Below, in pieces: positions 49,669 through 59,911 of a stretch of DNA of 64,000 nt; the first letter of the stretch is position 1; the number at the start of each line of letters is the position of its first letter. Source of the DNA: Elgaria multicarinata webbii (lineage: Eukaryota; Chordata; Lepidosauria; Squamata; Anguidae); assembly GCF_023053635.1 (NCBI RefSeq), contig NC_086184.1, positions 11,578,379 to 11,642,378 of the forward strand, read 5' to 3'. Below the pieces are notes generated by a model. The model searched no databases and was not told where the DNA came from. It saw only the letters and a program-made list of their open reading frames with translations. The translations under genes and the position numbers were made by a program.

Positions 49669-49846
49669 TCAATGGAGGCTGGTGACCTCAATTTTGGTAG
49701 GGCTGTGAATCCATTCTGGGTTTCAGCCAGAACCAGCCAGAACTCTAAAGCCTATAGGTTCAGCATCTCCTTTAGAACTCTGGCTGGTTCTATCTGAAAC
49801 CCAGAATGGATTCACAGCCATACCAAAACTGAGACCACCAGCTTTC
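49669..49846. mobile_element. Palindromic MITE (GGCTGGTGGCTCC family), nearly complete
   Basis: Left arm CAATGGAGGCTGGTGACCTC, AATCCATTCTGGGTTTCAGC, CCAGCCAGAACTCTAAAG. Right arm TTTAGAACTCTGGCTGGTTC, TGAAACCCAGAATGGATTCA, CTGAGACCACCAGC. Reference copy for the arms near CBLN1. Confidence 0.75.
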
Positions 49847-50089
49847 AAACTCTATGTCCCCACTGTCCCCGACCTTCAATGACCCGATTTGCTCTCTCTC
49901 TCTCTCTCTCTCTGAGTGTGCATGTGCTCAAAGTAAGCTTTCTTGTGCAAGGATTTTACAAGCCTTCTTTTTAAAAACAACAACAACACCCCTCCCCCTT
50001 CTTACCTTTTATGAGCATTTAATCTGTTTTCTTCCAATGTGAATAAAGTCTGGCGCCCTTAACTGCAGCAGTTTAGATTCTGTCTCTCC

Positions 50090-50260
50090 CCCACCCTCGG
50101 TTTACACCCCGGGAAAAGCGATGGTGCCTTCATGTTCATTAGCGTGACTGGCGTGGGGGAATTTCATGAGCCATCTTGCTAATGGTAATGAGCGTCCTTG
50201 ATTGATTTCTAATGTGAAGATAATTACCAAGATGAAAGGGAATATTCTTGTGTTTGTTTT
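50090..50260. promoter_or_regulatory. Candidate conserved enhancer (TAAT-rich)
   Basis: Unique block with five homeodomain cores in about 130 bp: GTTCATTAGCG, GCTAATGGTAATGAGCG, TTGATTGATTTCTAATG, GATAATTACC. Adjacent sequence to about 50590 is also unique. Function inferred. Confidence 0.33.
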
Positions 50261-50685
50261 GTTTTGTTTTAAATGTACAACCTTTACTGATTTGTTGTTT
50301 TTTTGGTGGTGGGTTGTGAGCAGGAGGCTTGGGAGACAAATCAACTTTTCTTTGTTTGAGAAATCATCTTGGAGTGAAAACATGTGTTATTCCCTCTTCC
50401 TGTTCTGCCATCGGGTACTTTGGAAATGAGTTCCTCAGATCTCAACCAGACTTCCTCTCTCTGCAATTCACACTCACCCCCTCCCGTTGACCTCCACAAA
50501 AAAACTTCCCTGAAAGATGAAGACATAAATCTTTTGCACATTTTCACATCCCTCCTATCTGCAATTTAGCAGCGTGCACCTTGCCAGGCACATCTAAACT
50601 GAAGTCACTCTGGTTTGCCTCTCTTTGAGAATGAAAACAGGACTGGGAGGACTTTGGATGAGTGTGTGTGTGTGTTTGATTGCCC

Positions 50686-50687
<2 letters not shown>

Positions 50688-50738
<51 letters not shown>
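50688..50738. repeat. (CA)n microsatellite
   Basis: About 25 CA units. Confidence 0.95.
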
Positions 50739-50740
<2 letters not shown>

Positions 50741-50840
50741 CCTTTCCAGCCATGACATAGGAGAACAATTTTGGAGAACCATTCGGCAACAGGTAAAGAT
50801 GGTGGGCTGTCTCGAATGGATCTTTCCATGTGCTGCATAT

Positions 50841-51130
50841 TACCGCCCCCTAAAGCAGCAGTTACTGCAGCCGAAATTCTCCCCACGGCCTGAGTTCGAT
50901 CCCAGCGGAAGCTGGTTTCAGGCAGCCGGCTCGGGTCGACTCAGCCTTCCATCCTCCCGAGGTCGGTAAAATGAGTACCCAGTTAGCTGGGGGAAAGGTA
51001 ATAACGGCCAGGGAAGGCAACGGCAAACCACCCTGCTATAAGGCCTGCCAAGAAAACGTCAGCGAAAGCTGGCGTCCCTCCAAGAGTCAGTAATGACTCA
51101 GTGCTTGCATGAGAGGTTCCTTTCCTTTCC
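50841..51130 (+). mobile_element. Sauria SINE (tRNA head, Bov-B-related tail)
   Basis: CCTGAGTTCGATCCCAGCGG (B-box), AGCCGGCTCGGGTCGACTCA, TCGGTAAAATGAGTACCCAG, AGGTAATAACGGCCAGGGAA, GCAAACCACCCTGCTATAAG, AGAAAACGTCAGCGAAAGCT, and the Bov-B-like GAGTCAGTAATGACTCAGTG end with a TTTCC tail. The Bov-B LINE at 23414 supplies the kind of machinery this SINE is known to use. Confidence 0.85.
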
Positions 51131-51225
51131 AGATGAGTTGGACTACACCCCCCAGTATCCCCAGCCAGGATGCTGGGGGTTGTAGTCCAACACATCTGGA
51201 GGGCACCAGATGAGGGAATGCTGGT
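51131..51225. mobile_element. ACTACAACTCCCA palindromic MITE abutting the SINE tail
   Basis: AGATGAGTTGGACTACACC pairs with GTAGTCCAACACATCTGG. Centre CCCAGCCAGGATGCTGGGGG. Confidence 0.7.
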
Positions 51226-51459
51226 TTATTGGTTGCACAAGGTGCCTAGGCAGTTACTCTCAAGTAAGGCCAGCTCAAATCAATGGCATGGTGCGTATCC
51301 ATTTTGAAGACACTGCGCACAAGCGCTCTGCTCTCCAGGGCAGGAAGAGGTGGCCTTCATTTTACAAGGATGCTACATCTTGGAAAAGGGGGGGGCACTA
51401 ATTCAGATAACTCTTTCAGCTCCGACCCTCAATGAGAATCTTCTTACCCTAGAAGTGCT
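51226..51459. other. Intergenic, nothing recognised
   Basis: Short unique stretch before the next candidate element. Confidence 0.4.
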
Positions 51460-51720
51460 GCTAGAGTCCAAATCAGCTGCCTGGATAAAATGAGATCACA
51501 AGGCAATTTTGTAATCTCGATTAAATCTCTAGCTATGTTGCTAGGCATTTTAATGATTCAGGAACGCCCAGGACACCGTACTGCATAAAATGTGCATATG
51601 TTAATTTGTACCATTATGCAAATTTAGAAATGATTACTAGGATTTATTTAAATTTCACAGAAAGCAAAGCCACCAACTAATACATTTCTCAACCAAACTA
51701 TCTCAAATTAAAAAATATTC
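51460..51720. promoter_or_regulatory. Candidate conserved enhancer (POU/homeodomain cluster)
   Basis: Unique block with TTATGCAAATTTAG (a full ATGCAAAT octamer), TTTGTAATCTCGATTAAATC, GCATTTTAATGATTCAGG, TATGTTAATTTG and GATTACTAGGATTTATTTAA. Function inferred from motif density only. Confidence 0.35.
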
Positions 51721-51784
51721 TTCAATCTGCACCCCTGTCGAAGATCATCCCAAATCAAGAGCTGCTCTTCACTTACAATTAGCT

Positions 51785-51895
51785 TGCAATTTCTTGTGGG
51801 TTCAGCACCTCAGAAAGCTCTTTTAGAGTTCTGACTGAAACCCGGAGCAGATTCACTGTCACACTGACATCAGAACCACCAGCCTTCACTGCTAA
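51785..51895. mobile_element. MITE arm (GGCTGGTGGCTCC family)
   Basis: GGTTCAGCACCTCAGAAAGC, TTTAGAGTTCTGACTGAAAC, TCAGAACCACCAGCC: right arm only. Confidence 0.55.
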
Positions 51896-52754
51896 AAGTG
51901 TTTAACCCAGGGTATGGTCTGAAGACACATGATGCAAACTTGCTGAAGGTAAGCAAGCTGTCCAAACGTCTGGAGGGCATCAGGTTGGGGAATCATGTGC
52001 AGCATCATAGTCTGTATGACAAACGTTCACTGCAGGAGTCAAATGCTGGATCTCCCTGCCAAGGCTACCACCAAATCCCCAAAACAAATGGAAATCAAGT
52101 GGGTGCAGGACACAAATTAATTAATCCAGGTAGTATAATCCTAATGCATTTTGAGCAATAAGCTCTTCATTGAGAGAATCTGTTTCAAATTTGTTGATTA
52201 CTAGCTTCCAAAGGAGCTATTGGCTCCTACAATGGAAGGAGCAAAAATGGTTCCATCGTGAGAATCAGCAACTGCTTTTGGAGGCAGTAATCTAAGAAAT
52301 TGCAACAGATACCCTGATGAAGAGCTTATTTCTCAGAGTTTATCAGGATTTAATACTAAGATGTCCCTGCCAATGTAACTGATCTTAAAAGTCGGTCAAC
52401 CAATCAGGATTCATACCATGTGGATGGATAAACTTGAGTTTTGCAGACATTGGAATTCCATGTGTTTTCTTCAAATGCGGATCATCATTTTATACCCCAT
52501 ATTATAAATCAAGTAGTCTTTCAAAATGTCTTTTTTAGAGAGGCAGATGTCCATGGGCTTATCCTTTGCTTTTTAAAGAAAAAAGAAGGAAGTCACTTTT
52601 AAAGTTAGAAAAGTGTTGGATGGATTAGAGTTGCAAAGGTGCTAGCCAATATTTTATTTTATGTGTTTGTTTAATTATTTAAACAAACCTTTCTGGATCA
52701 ATCAAGTCCACTAAACAACACTGCATTGAAATATAATTTTGTGTGTGTGTGTAT

Positions 52755-52798
<44 letters not shown>

Positions 52799-53004
52799 CC
52801 AGAACCACAGCAATAAAACTGCACTATGACCAAAAGCATTCAAAGCAAGTGAGTTTTCAAATCCTGCTGCAAGGAGGGGAGGAGGCATGTCCACATTCCT
52901 TGGGAGAAAGTTCTATAAAGTAGGAGCCACTACTAAGAAGTCCCTGCCAATCAAACTGACCTTAATGGTAGGCCAACCAATAGGGCTCCAGAGCTTACCT
53001 TAAA
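51896..53004. other. Intergenic; (CA)n at 52740-52797
   Basis: A (GT)n/(CA)n compound tract at 52740-52797 and a partial ACTACAACTCCCA arm near 51960-52000. No gene. Confidence 0.45.
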
Positions 53005-53140
53005 GCAGAGCTAGGGGACCTGTGGCCCTCTAGATGTTGTTGGACTCCAATTCCCATCAGCCCCAGCCAACCTGACCAGTGGTGAGGGAAGATGGGTATA
53101 GTAGTGCATTAGCATCTGGAGTGCCAGGAGTTCCCACCCC
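53005..53140. mobile_element. ACTACAACTCCCA palindromic MITE, diverged
   Basis: GGCCCTCTAGATGTTGTTGG, CCAATTCCCATCAGCCCCAG left; ATCTGGAGTGCCAGGAG right. Confidence 0.55.
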
Positions 53141-53818
53141 TATCCTGAACCATGGTTAGGTTAATATGGGTGCAGGCCTTCCTCAAGGTGTCTCTCCCCC
53201 ATTCAAACACCACATTGCTGAAAAAACACTACACAATCCTTTTATGTAGGATGCTTCCCCAGAACAGAAGATGTTTGTTTACAGAGCAGTGAAACTGCCT
53301 ACAACACTCTCCCAAACAGTGTGCTTGTAGGAGCCTGAAGAATTTCTTTTAAGTGCTGCCATGTTTCAACTATATCGAGTGTTCTTGATGCATCAGCTAT
53401 GCCCACTCCATCAGTTTCGTTGAACAGCGCATACTGTGAAAGGTATCTCAGTGTGTATTTTCCAGGTTAGCATAGAAGCAACTTTCCTGGAAAGAAGGGC
53501 AGCGAAACTGTGAATGACACAAAGAAAAAATGATGTTGGTCAAAGCATATGGAGGTGATACTGAATCATGTTCCACCAACGCTAGGATGAACCTTTCATG
53601 AGATGTCCTTAAACTGTTACACATTTAAAAGGGAACTTCAGGGCAAGTTTAACCACTGAGCTAACTATGCTATTGCACCGAGTCCTCATCATGGTAACAT
53701 TCCCTTTAGGAGGGACCATAGCTCAGTGGTGAAATAGATGTTTTGTTTGTCAAGGTCTCAGGGTGCTTTCCCTCCTGTTCCTCATTTCTGTTGCCAGGCT
53801 GGCATACTGAGCTCTATG

Positions 53819-54223
53819 TAGGGATGGGGGTGAACTAGCTCCAGTTCACATTTTAACATGGACTTACCTAATTTTGCACACTTGAGCCAATAAGCGAATC
53901 AAAATTCAGCCATCTTTTGAAATTTGTGCTTCTCCAAACTTTGCAATGCCATTTTCCAATCCAAAAAAAGGCATAGAAAAATGTGTGTATTAGTGAAATT
54001 AACATTCAAAAATGCATTACTAGGAAGATTGGTTGCAAAACTGTGTATATTTAAAACTGCGTACCAAAAAAAATGCATTTATGAAGAGGAATGTGCACAG
54101 TAATGTCTACAAATGTCCATGCAAACCTAAGAAAACCTTCTTAATATTTGAGACGAACTGTACTTATGATTGGAAAAATTTGAAACTGGGAGAAACCGAA
54201 ACTGAGAGATTGATTCATCCCTA
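53819..54223. mobile_element. hAT-like element, family B
   Basis: TAGGGATG and CATCCCTA ends. Octamers GCTCTATG and ATTCTGTG match at 5 of 8. Inside are TGCATTACTAGGAAGATTGG, AAACTGTGTATATTTAAAAC and AATGTGCACAGTAATG. Confidence 0.55.
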
Positions 54224-54224
54224 A

Positions 54225-55489
54225 TTCTGTGTTCCAAGGGTGCCATCTAGGGTTCTGACCCAGCCTGTCTGAACATTTCATCAGCTGACACCAGTGGCCA
54301 ATCCCTGTCCACCAGGCTTTATAAAGCCCCAACTTCATGATTTGCTTCTCAGTCCGAGCAACTTTTCTCCAGTTTGAGGACATTGAGCTTCCACTGCAGT
54401 TGAGCATGACCCTTGCCTTGCTTTGATGACGCACTTGCCTCTGAACCATCTGATCCTTTTTCTTCTCTAGGACTGCACCTCTATTGTTCCATTCCCACCA
54501 CCATGGTACGGGTTCTCCTCTTACCAGAAAGGCCAGAGAGCTGTCCAACAAGTCAGGGAGCAAGGATTCCAAGGCAGTAGAGGAACTGCGCTAGATGAAA
54601 TGTTGCATTGGCAATTCTACTAACTGAGAAGCTTTATAGCTTCCTCATTCCTTCTGGTAGAGCCCTCATCCAGAGTATGTGTTGATTCTGTCTTCCTCCA
54701 CCTGAGTCAGGCTCAAATAGGTCTCATGCTGCCAGATTGGAGTTCTGGACTGGGTCCATGCTTGAACCTGCCATCATCTCCACTCCTGTGGTCCTATTGT
54801 GATTGTAGAGAAGCTGGAGCTGGGAAGTGTGACCAGTCAGAGTTCATTGCATCTCCCAGATCTCTATCTTCCATGGGCAGGCCACTTTCCTGGGTGACGT
54901 CACAGGAGGTTTGTCAGTCTTCCTCTGAGGAAGTCCTGACTGGCTCTGGTCTAGTTCCAACAGGAAACTCATGGGGCATGACACCTGCCTGGGTTTGACT
55001 ATTTATTTGCTTCTGGCCCTATAGACCTTGATTGCTGCATTGCAGTGCCAGCCCTCCCATTAGACAGAATGAAGCAGTCACCTCAGGTAGCAGATGCTGG
55101 GAGGTTGCAGCAAAGTGTTGGAAGAAAAGACCTGTGTGCCATGTGGCCTGTTTTACACCTCTTTTGTTAACCTTCGCCTTCAGGTGAAGTGGAGGATGCT
55201 GTCTCATCATTGATGTTGAAGACATAATTCTTGCACATGGAATGGGAGTAGGCACCATCTTGTCCTTCACCCCAGGAAGCAAAATGTCTTGGGCCCTCCT
55301 CGCTGCATTGGAACTTGAGCTCTGCCTTTGGATAGACAGTTAACTTTGCCTGACAGCTAGCTCCTGCTGGGTCCCAGAACATGACTGTCTAGGTTCTCAG
55401 TCTTATCAAGGCCAGATAGTAGGCAAGTGGATAATTGCAAGCCCTGGCCATGTGGGCTTTCTCATGAGAATCCATCTTGCATTCTGCTC
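54225..55489. other. Intergenic, unidentified
   Basis: Contains TATA-like CTTTATAAAGCCCC (about 54318) and a perfect CRE TGACGTCA (54895-54902). A 143-codon minus-strand frame at 54141-54572 has no recognised domain. Could be an old retroelement remnant, but no signature is strong enough. Confidence 0.3.
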
Positions 55490-55830
55490 GACTTGTGCAG
55501 AAGGTGACGCTCCAAACCTTATTACACTCAGAAGCCATTCTCATTAGTGTAATTAACGTCAACATATATCCTTTCAGAAGGGAAAGGAAGGTTTCTTGCT
55601 TAGGCAGACTTCACATGTATTCTTTTAATTTGAAGCAGAGTCTATGTGTCTTCCATATTTCCTGATGTCTTTGACATTCCCTCCCGAATGGTGACAGCAT
55701 ATTATGCTGTTTCTGTCACACTCTCCCTGCCGTTCTGTCTAATGAATGCCAGCACACAAAGGTTCATGTACATATCGCGCCAGCTTGAGTCACACGGATA
55801 ATTTTATTTCATACCTTTTAAACTTCACAG
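55490..55830. promoter_or_regulatory. Candidate conserved noncoding element
   Basis: Unique sequence with CTCATTAGTGTAATTAACGTC, a 17-nt near-palindrome ACAGCATATTATGCTGT (8-nt arms, one-nt centre), GTCTAATGAATG and GATAATTTTATTTC. Function inferred. Confidence 0.3.
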
Positions 55831-55989
55831 TTTATTTTAGTGTTTCCTTCCTGTTGCATTCTAGGGCCATTCTGGGCCAGCCCTATGGGAATATGACATG
55901 AAAATGGTCTTTTATTTACTAATTTGAATGTATAGCCCCACACTTATGAGAAACTCATACATTAAAGAGGAAATGGGGGGGGTAGGGAA

Positions 55990-56627
55990 TCCTCATTCAA
56001 ACAGAGTCCCACATCAGAGTTCCCACATCAGTCCGTTGGTTTCTGTTCACCACTCTGCTGCTAAGATCATCTTCTTGGCTCACCACTCTGACCATGTTAC
56101 TCCACTTCTGAAATCTCTTCATTGGCTTCCAATTCACTTCAGAATCCAATATAAACTTCTCTTGTTGACCTACAAAGCTTTTCACTGTCTAGCTCCTTCC
56201 TATCTCTCCTCTCTCATCTCACACTATTGCCCCGCTCGTGCTCTTCGCTCCTCTGATGCCATGTTTCTCGCCTGCCCAAGGGTCTCTACTTCCCTTGCTC
56301 GGCTTCGTCCATTTTCTTCTGCTGCCCCTTATGCCTGGAACGCTCTTCTAGAACATTTGAGAACTACAAGCTCAATCGCAGCTTTTAAAGCTCAGCTAAA
56401 AACTTTTCTTTTTCCTAAAGCTTTTAAAAGTTGATTTTGTTCTGACTTTATACTGTTAGTTTTACCCTACCCAGTGCCTGTTTACCCTACCCTGTGCCTG
56501 TTTGCATTCTCTTCCCCTCCTTATTGTTTTATTATGATTTTATTAGAATGTAAGCCTATGCGGCAGGGTCTTGCTATTTACTGTTTTACTCTGTACAGCA
56601 CCATGTACATTGATGGTGCTAAATAAA

Positions 56628-56658
<31 letters not shown>

Positions 56659-56663
56659 TAATA
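55990..56663 (+). mobile_element. L2 LINE 3' part (ORF2 C-terminus and tail)
   Basis: Codes for DHVTPLLKSLHWLPIHF, RIQYKLLLLTYKAFHCLAPSYLSSLI and RPFSSAAPYAWNALLEHL ... LKTFLFPKAF, the conserved C-terminal region of L2 ORF2, readable without a stop for about 150 codons. The 3' UTR AATGTAAGCCTATGCGGCAG, GTACAGCACCATGTACATTG and AATAAATAA tail are classical L2. Confidence 0.93.
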
Positions 56664-56805
56664 ACCTCTTTCAACCTAAGAGCTGAATTCCATTTTGGAA
56701 CCAGTGGGAGGAGGGACTGTAAGCAAAAGGGGTGGGGCTAAAATACAAGCATATTTCTTACTGCCCGTTAACAAGCCTCAGGAGAGGCACCTTAACTTTT
56801 TTGGG
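56664..56805 (-). mobile_element. hAT-like family A fragment
   Basis: AACCTCTTTCAACCTAAGAG, GAATTCCATTTTGG and AGCCTCAGGAGAGGCACCTT complement the conserved blocks of the 26880 copy. It follows the L2 (AAT)n tail. Confidence 0.5.
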
Positions 56806-57465
56806 GAACCTACATAACAGTGTGAAAGAAACAATTAGTCAAGTGAAATAGGCGGGGTCATTTCTCCTTCTTTCTCCCCAGCTGCAAGTCATGGGTTGTA
56901 GCGTGGGTAAAAGTCTCTCCAGCTGCGCCATGTGTGTCATGGTTCCTCCTGAGGTATCTTCGTCTGAGGAGGAAACTGACTTCCCAGCGGCTGTAGACTC
57001 TCCTTCCTCTGAGGACATACCAGAGGCAGCGTTGCAGGGAGAGAGGGGCCGTACAGCTGAGGAGGATGCAAGCCCTGTTGGATCCTGGAATGGATCTTGG
57101 TTATGTTTTCCATTGCTTTGTTAATTGCTGAGGATCTGGAAGAACAGAGGACTCAGCAGAAACTTAAAGGTCAACTCTACACCTGGACATTGAGTGTCAT
57201 AATTGAATAATTGTCTAACTGATAGTCTTCAATTAAGGGTTGCAAGGAGTTGCATCATTGTACAGGTTGTCTATAAAAGTAAATGTGTTTTCATGTTCAC
57301 TTCTACTTCCATGTCCCTTACCCAACTTGATGTGAGCTGTATTGACTGACCGTTTGTAAGTATTTGTATCTGTACTGCCATAACTAAATTATATATTTAT
57401 TTGCCAGTAAAAGGTTTGTTTTAACCTACATGAATCTTTGTCTTAACTCACATCTTTGCTGACTT
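56806..57465. other. Intergenic, unidentified
   Basis: A 77-codon plus-strand frame (56891-57124) is rich in Ser, Glu and Pro (PPEVSSSEEETDF) but carries no known domain. AGGTTTGTTTTAACCT near 57411 is a small inverted motif. Possibly old retroelement leader sequence. Confidence 0.3.
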
Positions 57466-58140
57466 GGCTGAGAATCGCTGCAATCTCTGCTAGTCTCTGG
57501 AAGGCCCAGACAGAGATTTAACACAAAAGGTTATGTGCCAGAAACCCAGTCTGTGCCATAACTAATCAGCTTTTAAAGCCATAACTCAACAAGCCCCTCA
57601 GAAGGTCTCTGTGAAGGCCGTACTCCCCCACCTCCTGTCTCCAACAAAGCAGATTCTGAGCCTGAAGTAAGTCGTCCACCCAGCCCTCGGGAACGAAGGA
57701 GATTTGAGGCGTGCAGCGCAAGTCCGGCCAGAAAGAAGAAGTCTGCATCTGCAGAAACGCAACGCTGCGAACGCTGCACTTAAATAGCTGGCTGAGACGG
57801 CAGGCTCAATAATGAGCCACAGCTGGAGATGGGTGGGGCCAGGCAGGAGGCAGGATAAAAAGAGAACGAAAGAAGCTGCCTGCTACTGGCAACAACCTTT
57901 GTGAAGTTGCTGGTTCTGCTGCTTGCTCCATGACTCGTGCTTTGGAATCTTGGTGATTTGGACCCCGGACTGGACTTTGGAACTCTCCTGAATCTCTCTG
58001 CTCTTTGGACTTTGATGCTGCATCTCTGCTGCCAGGATTCGCTTATCTCGGCCTGTTACTCCTGGCAGTGAGGAGCTTTGCTGCTGGCTGGCTTCCCAGA
58101 CAGACCTGATAAAGACTCAGTATTTGTAAATACGACAATG
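57466..58140 (+). mobile_element. Possible LTR-retroelement remnant (fossil)
   Basis: Layout resembles a promoter-bearing long terminal repeat: a TATA-like GGATAAAAAGAG near 57851, then a GC-balanced leader, then ATAAAG near 58109. No coding region, paired LTR or family signature was recognised, so family is unassigned; it looks old and fragmentary. Confidence 0.25.
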
Positions 58141-58143
58141 TGA

Positions 58144-58393
58144 TGGGTTCAGATGACATGCAACCTCATGCTGCATCACAGGGAATTGTGCAGGGATGCG
58201 GGGGGAGAAGTAATGGTGGCTTCTTATACTGACATGATTGTCTGAACCCAATCTAAACCACACTGCATGGTTAACCATGCACCCTGCAGGAAATTCCTAA
58301 CTTCAGAAAACATGCTAACCCAATGGTTCAACAAACAATGCATGGTTCAACAATAGTTCACAGTCCAGCACTGTGTGTGTGTTGTGTGAATCC
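58144..58393. mobile_element. Palindromic MITE (TGGGTTCAGATGACATG family)
   Basis: TGGGTTCAGATGACATGC at the left pairs with CATGATTGTCTGAACCCA at 58234-58251. The outer right end TGTGTGAATCCA is weaker. ATGGTTAACCAT and CAATGCATGG add inner symmetry. Confidence 0.45.
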
Positions 58394-59241
58394 AGTCAAT
58401 GACTCTTTATAAAGCATAATACTACAAAAACCATGGTGCAGTGAAATGACTGTGAGGAAAATATGCAGCCAGGGGCTGTCCTGAAGCAACTCATCATTAA
58501 TACGGGGGACATTGCAGTGCAACTGGGATTAGCAGAAATCTATACAGCCATATGGATTTCCTCTGCAAATTTAGCACTTTGGGCTGGAAAAATGGCTGTC
58601 AAGATAGAATTCCTCCTGAGGTTTCAACACATTCCTGGCTATTTCTGCAAGAAAATGAACAAGTATACCTGTCTCCCCAAGTTCAGTCTGTGCTGTCGAT
58701 TTCACAAAAGTTTTATTTCTGATCTTGGAGATTAAAAAAGCTAAAAATAAAAATAAAATAAAAAATAAAGCAGCCTGCCCCCAATAGTCTATACGATGAA
58801 AAATTAGCTATCCTTGACCAACCAAAGTCTTGTATTTTCTTGGAGAAGGATGAGAACATTTTCTTTGTGTTCCTGGAGAGATTAAATTGCTCTCCAGGTG
58901 TGTCGTAGGGAAATGGGTCATGGAGGAGGAGGAAGTAGAATGGTTGTATGTGTGTGTGTCAGAATGACATTAACTCTCGTATCAACAATGTCACAGATAT
59001 GTTATAGTTTTGGAACGTCAACCTGCTTTCTCTTGGGAGAAGACTCATCAATTCCCCAGTAGGCCACTTTTGAGATGCTAAAATAGTTGTGGGATATGCC
59101 TCTTTCCACACACAAATTTATCAATTTATCAAAGAGATATTGAAATGTTTAAAACTTTGTTTTGGGTGGGCTTGAAAACATACCTGGGTCAATTCGTAAT
59201 GAATAAGTCCCCCCCCCCAACCCACTACCTGTAGTTTCATT
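58394..59241. other. Intergenic, unique-looking
   Basis: CTCATCATTAATACGGGGGA near 58490 is a modest regulatory-looking motif. A 90-codon frame at 58463-58735 has no domain. No gene supported. Confidence 0.4.
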
Positions 59242-59249
59242 CTCTAGAA

Positions 59250-59903
59250 CAGTGGTTCCCAAACTTTTTCAGGTCACCGCCCCCTTGGTTCCACAAAGTC
59301 ATGCCCAGTGCCCCCTACCCTACACTGTAAAAATCATTATTAAGAACAGCGGTTTTCAACAACCCACTAAGGAAGATAATAACAATAAAATTCAAAACAG
59401 TAACAAGTTCTTAATGTGATGGCTGGGCTTTATGAAGTGATACCAGTTTCTGTTTTAAAGTCACTTAACATGAGTCTTAAATCACCGTATTTAGTAATCT
59501 GGAGTCGATTTCTTTGCTTGGAGAGAAGTAGGCAGACCACACGAAAACCACATTCCACCAAATATGATGTTGGAAATGCAACCAGAAGCTTCTGAACCAC
59601 TCTCCATAGTGTAGGATAGCGCATTTTGGTGCTTTTGAAACATTTCAATTCACCATTAAAAGGACTCTTCTTAAACAGTATTAATACATGTGTGGATCCT
59701 TCCCCTATATGGCTTGGGACCAAACTACCTTCTCCCATAAAAATGTCCCTGGGTTTTAAGACCTTCTGGAGAGGCGCTTCTTGGAGCGCCCCCCCTGCCG
59801 CCCCTTTGCCTCTTAGGACCCTTCGGCCTCTTTGCCTCTTAGCGCCCCCTATGCAATCCCACCACCCCCAAGGGGGCAGTACCGCCCACTTTGGGAACCA
59901 CTG
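59250..59903 (-). mobile_element. hAT DNA transposon fossil (Buster-like) with transposase C-terminus
   Basis: Termini CAGTGGTTCCCAAA and TTTGGGAACCACTG are perfect inverted repeats. Perfect octamers CTCTAGAA at 59242-59249 and 59904-59911 follow the nnnTAnnn pattern of the Buster group. The minus strand at 59430-59738 reads NGELKCFKSTKMRYPTLWR, AFPTSYLVECGFRVVCLLLS and KQRNRLQITKYGDLRLMLS, the C-terminal dimerisation region of hAT transposases (compare ZBED5/FAM200-like proteins). The rest of the transposase is missing, so the copy is an internal-deletion derivative. Confidence 0.9.
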
Positions 59904-59911
59904 CTCTAGAA

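Noticed and set aside
50688-50738. CRISPR-like regular repeats
   Set aside because: All regular arrays in the window are dinucleotide to tetranucleotide microsatellites without spacers, and the genome is eukaryotic.
54141-54572. 143-codon minus-strand frame
   Set aside because: No recognisable motif and no splice context; overlaps a family B element end.
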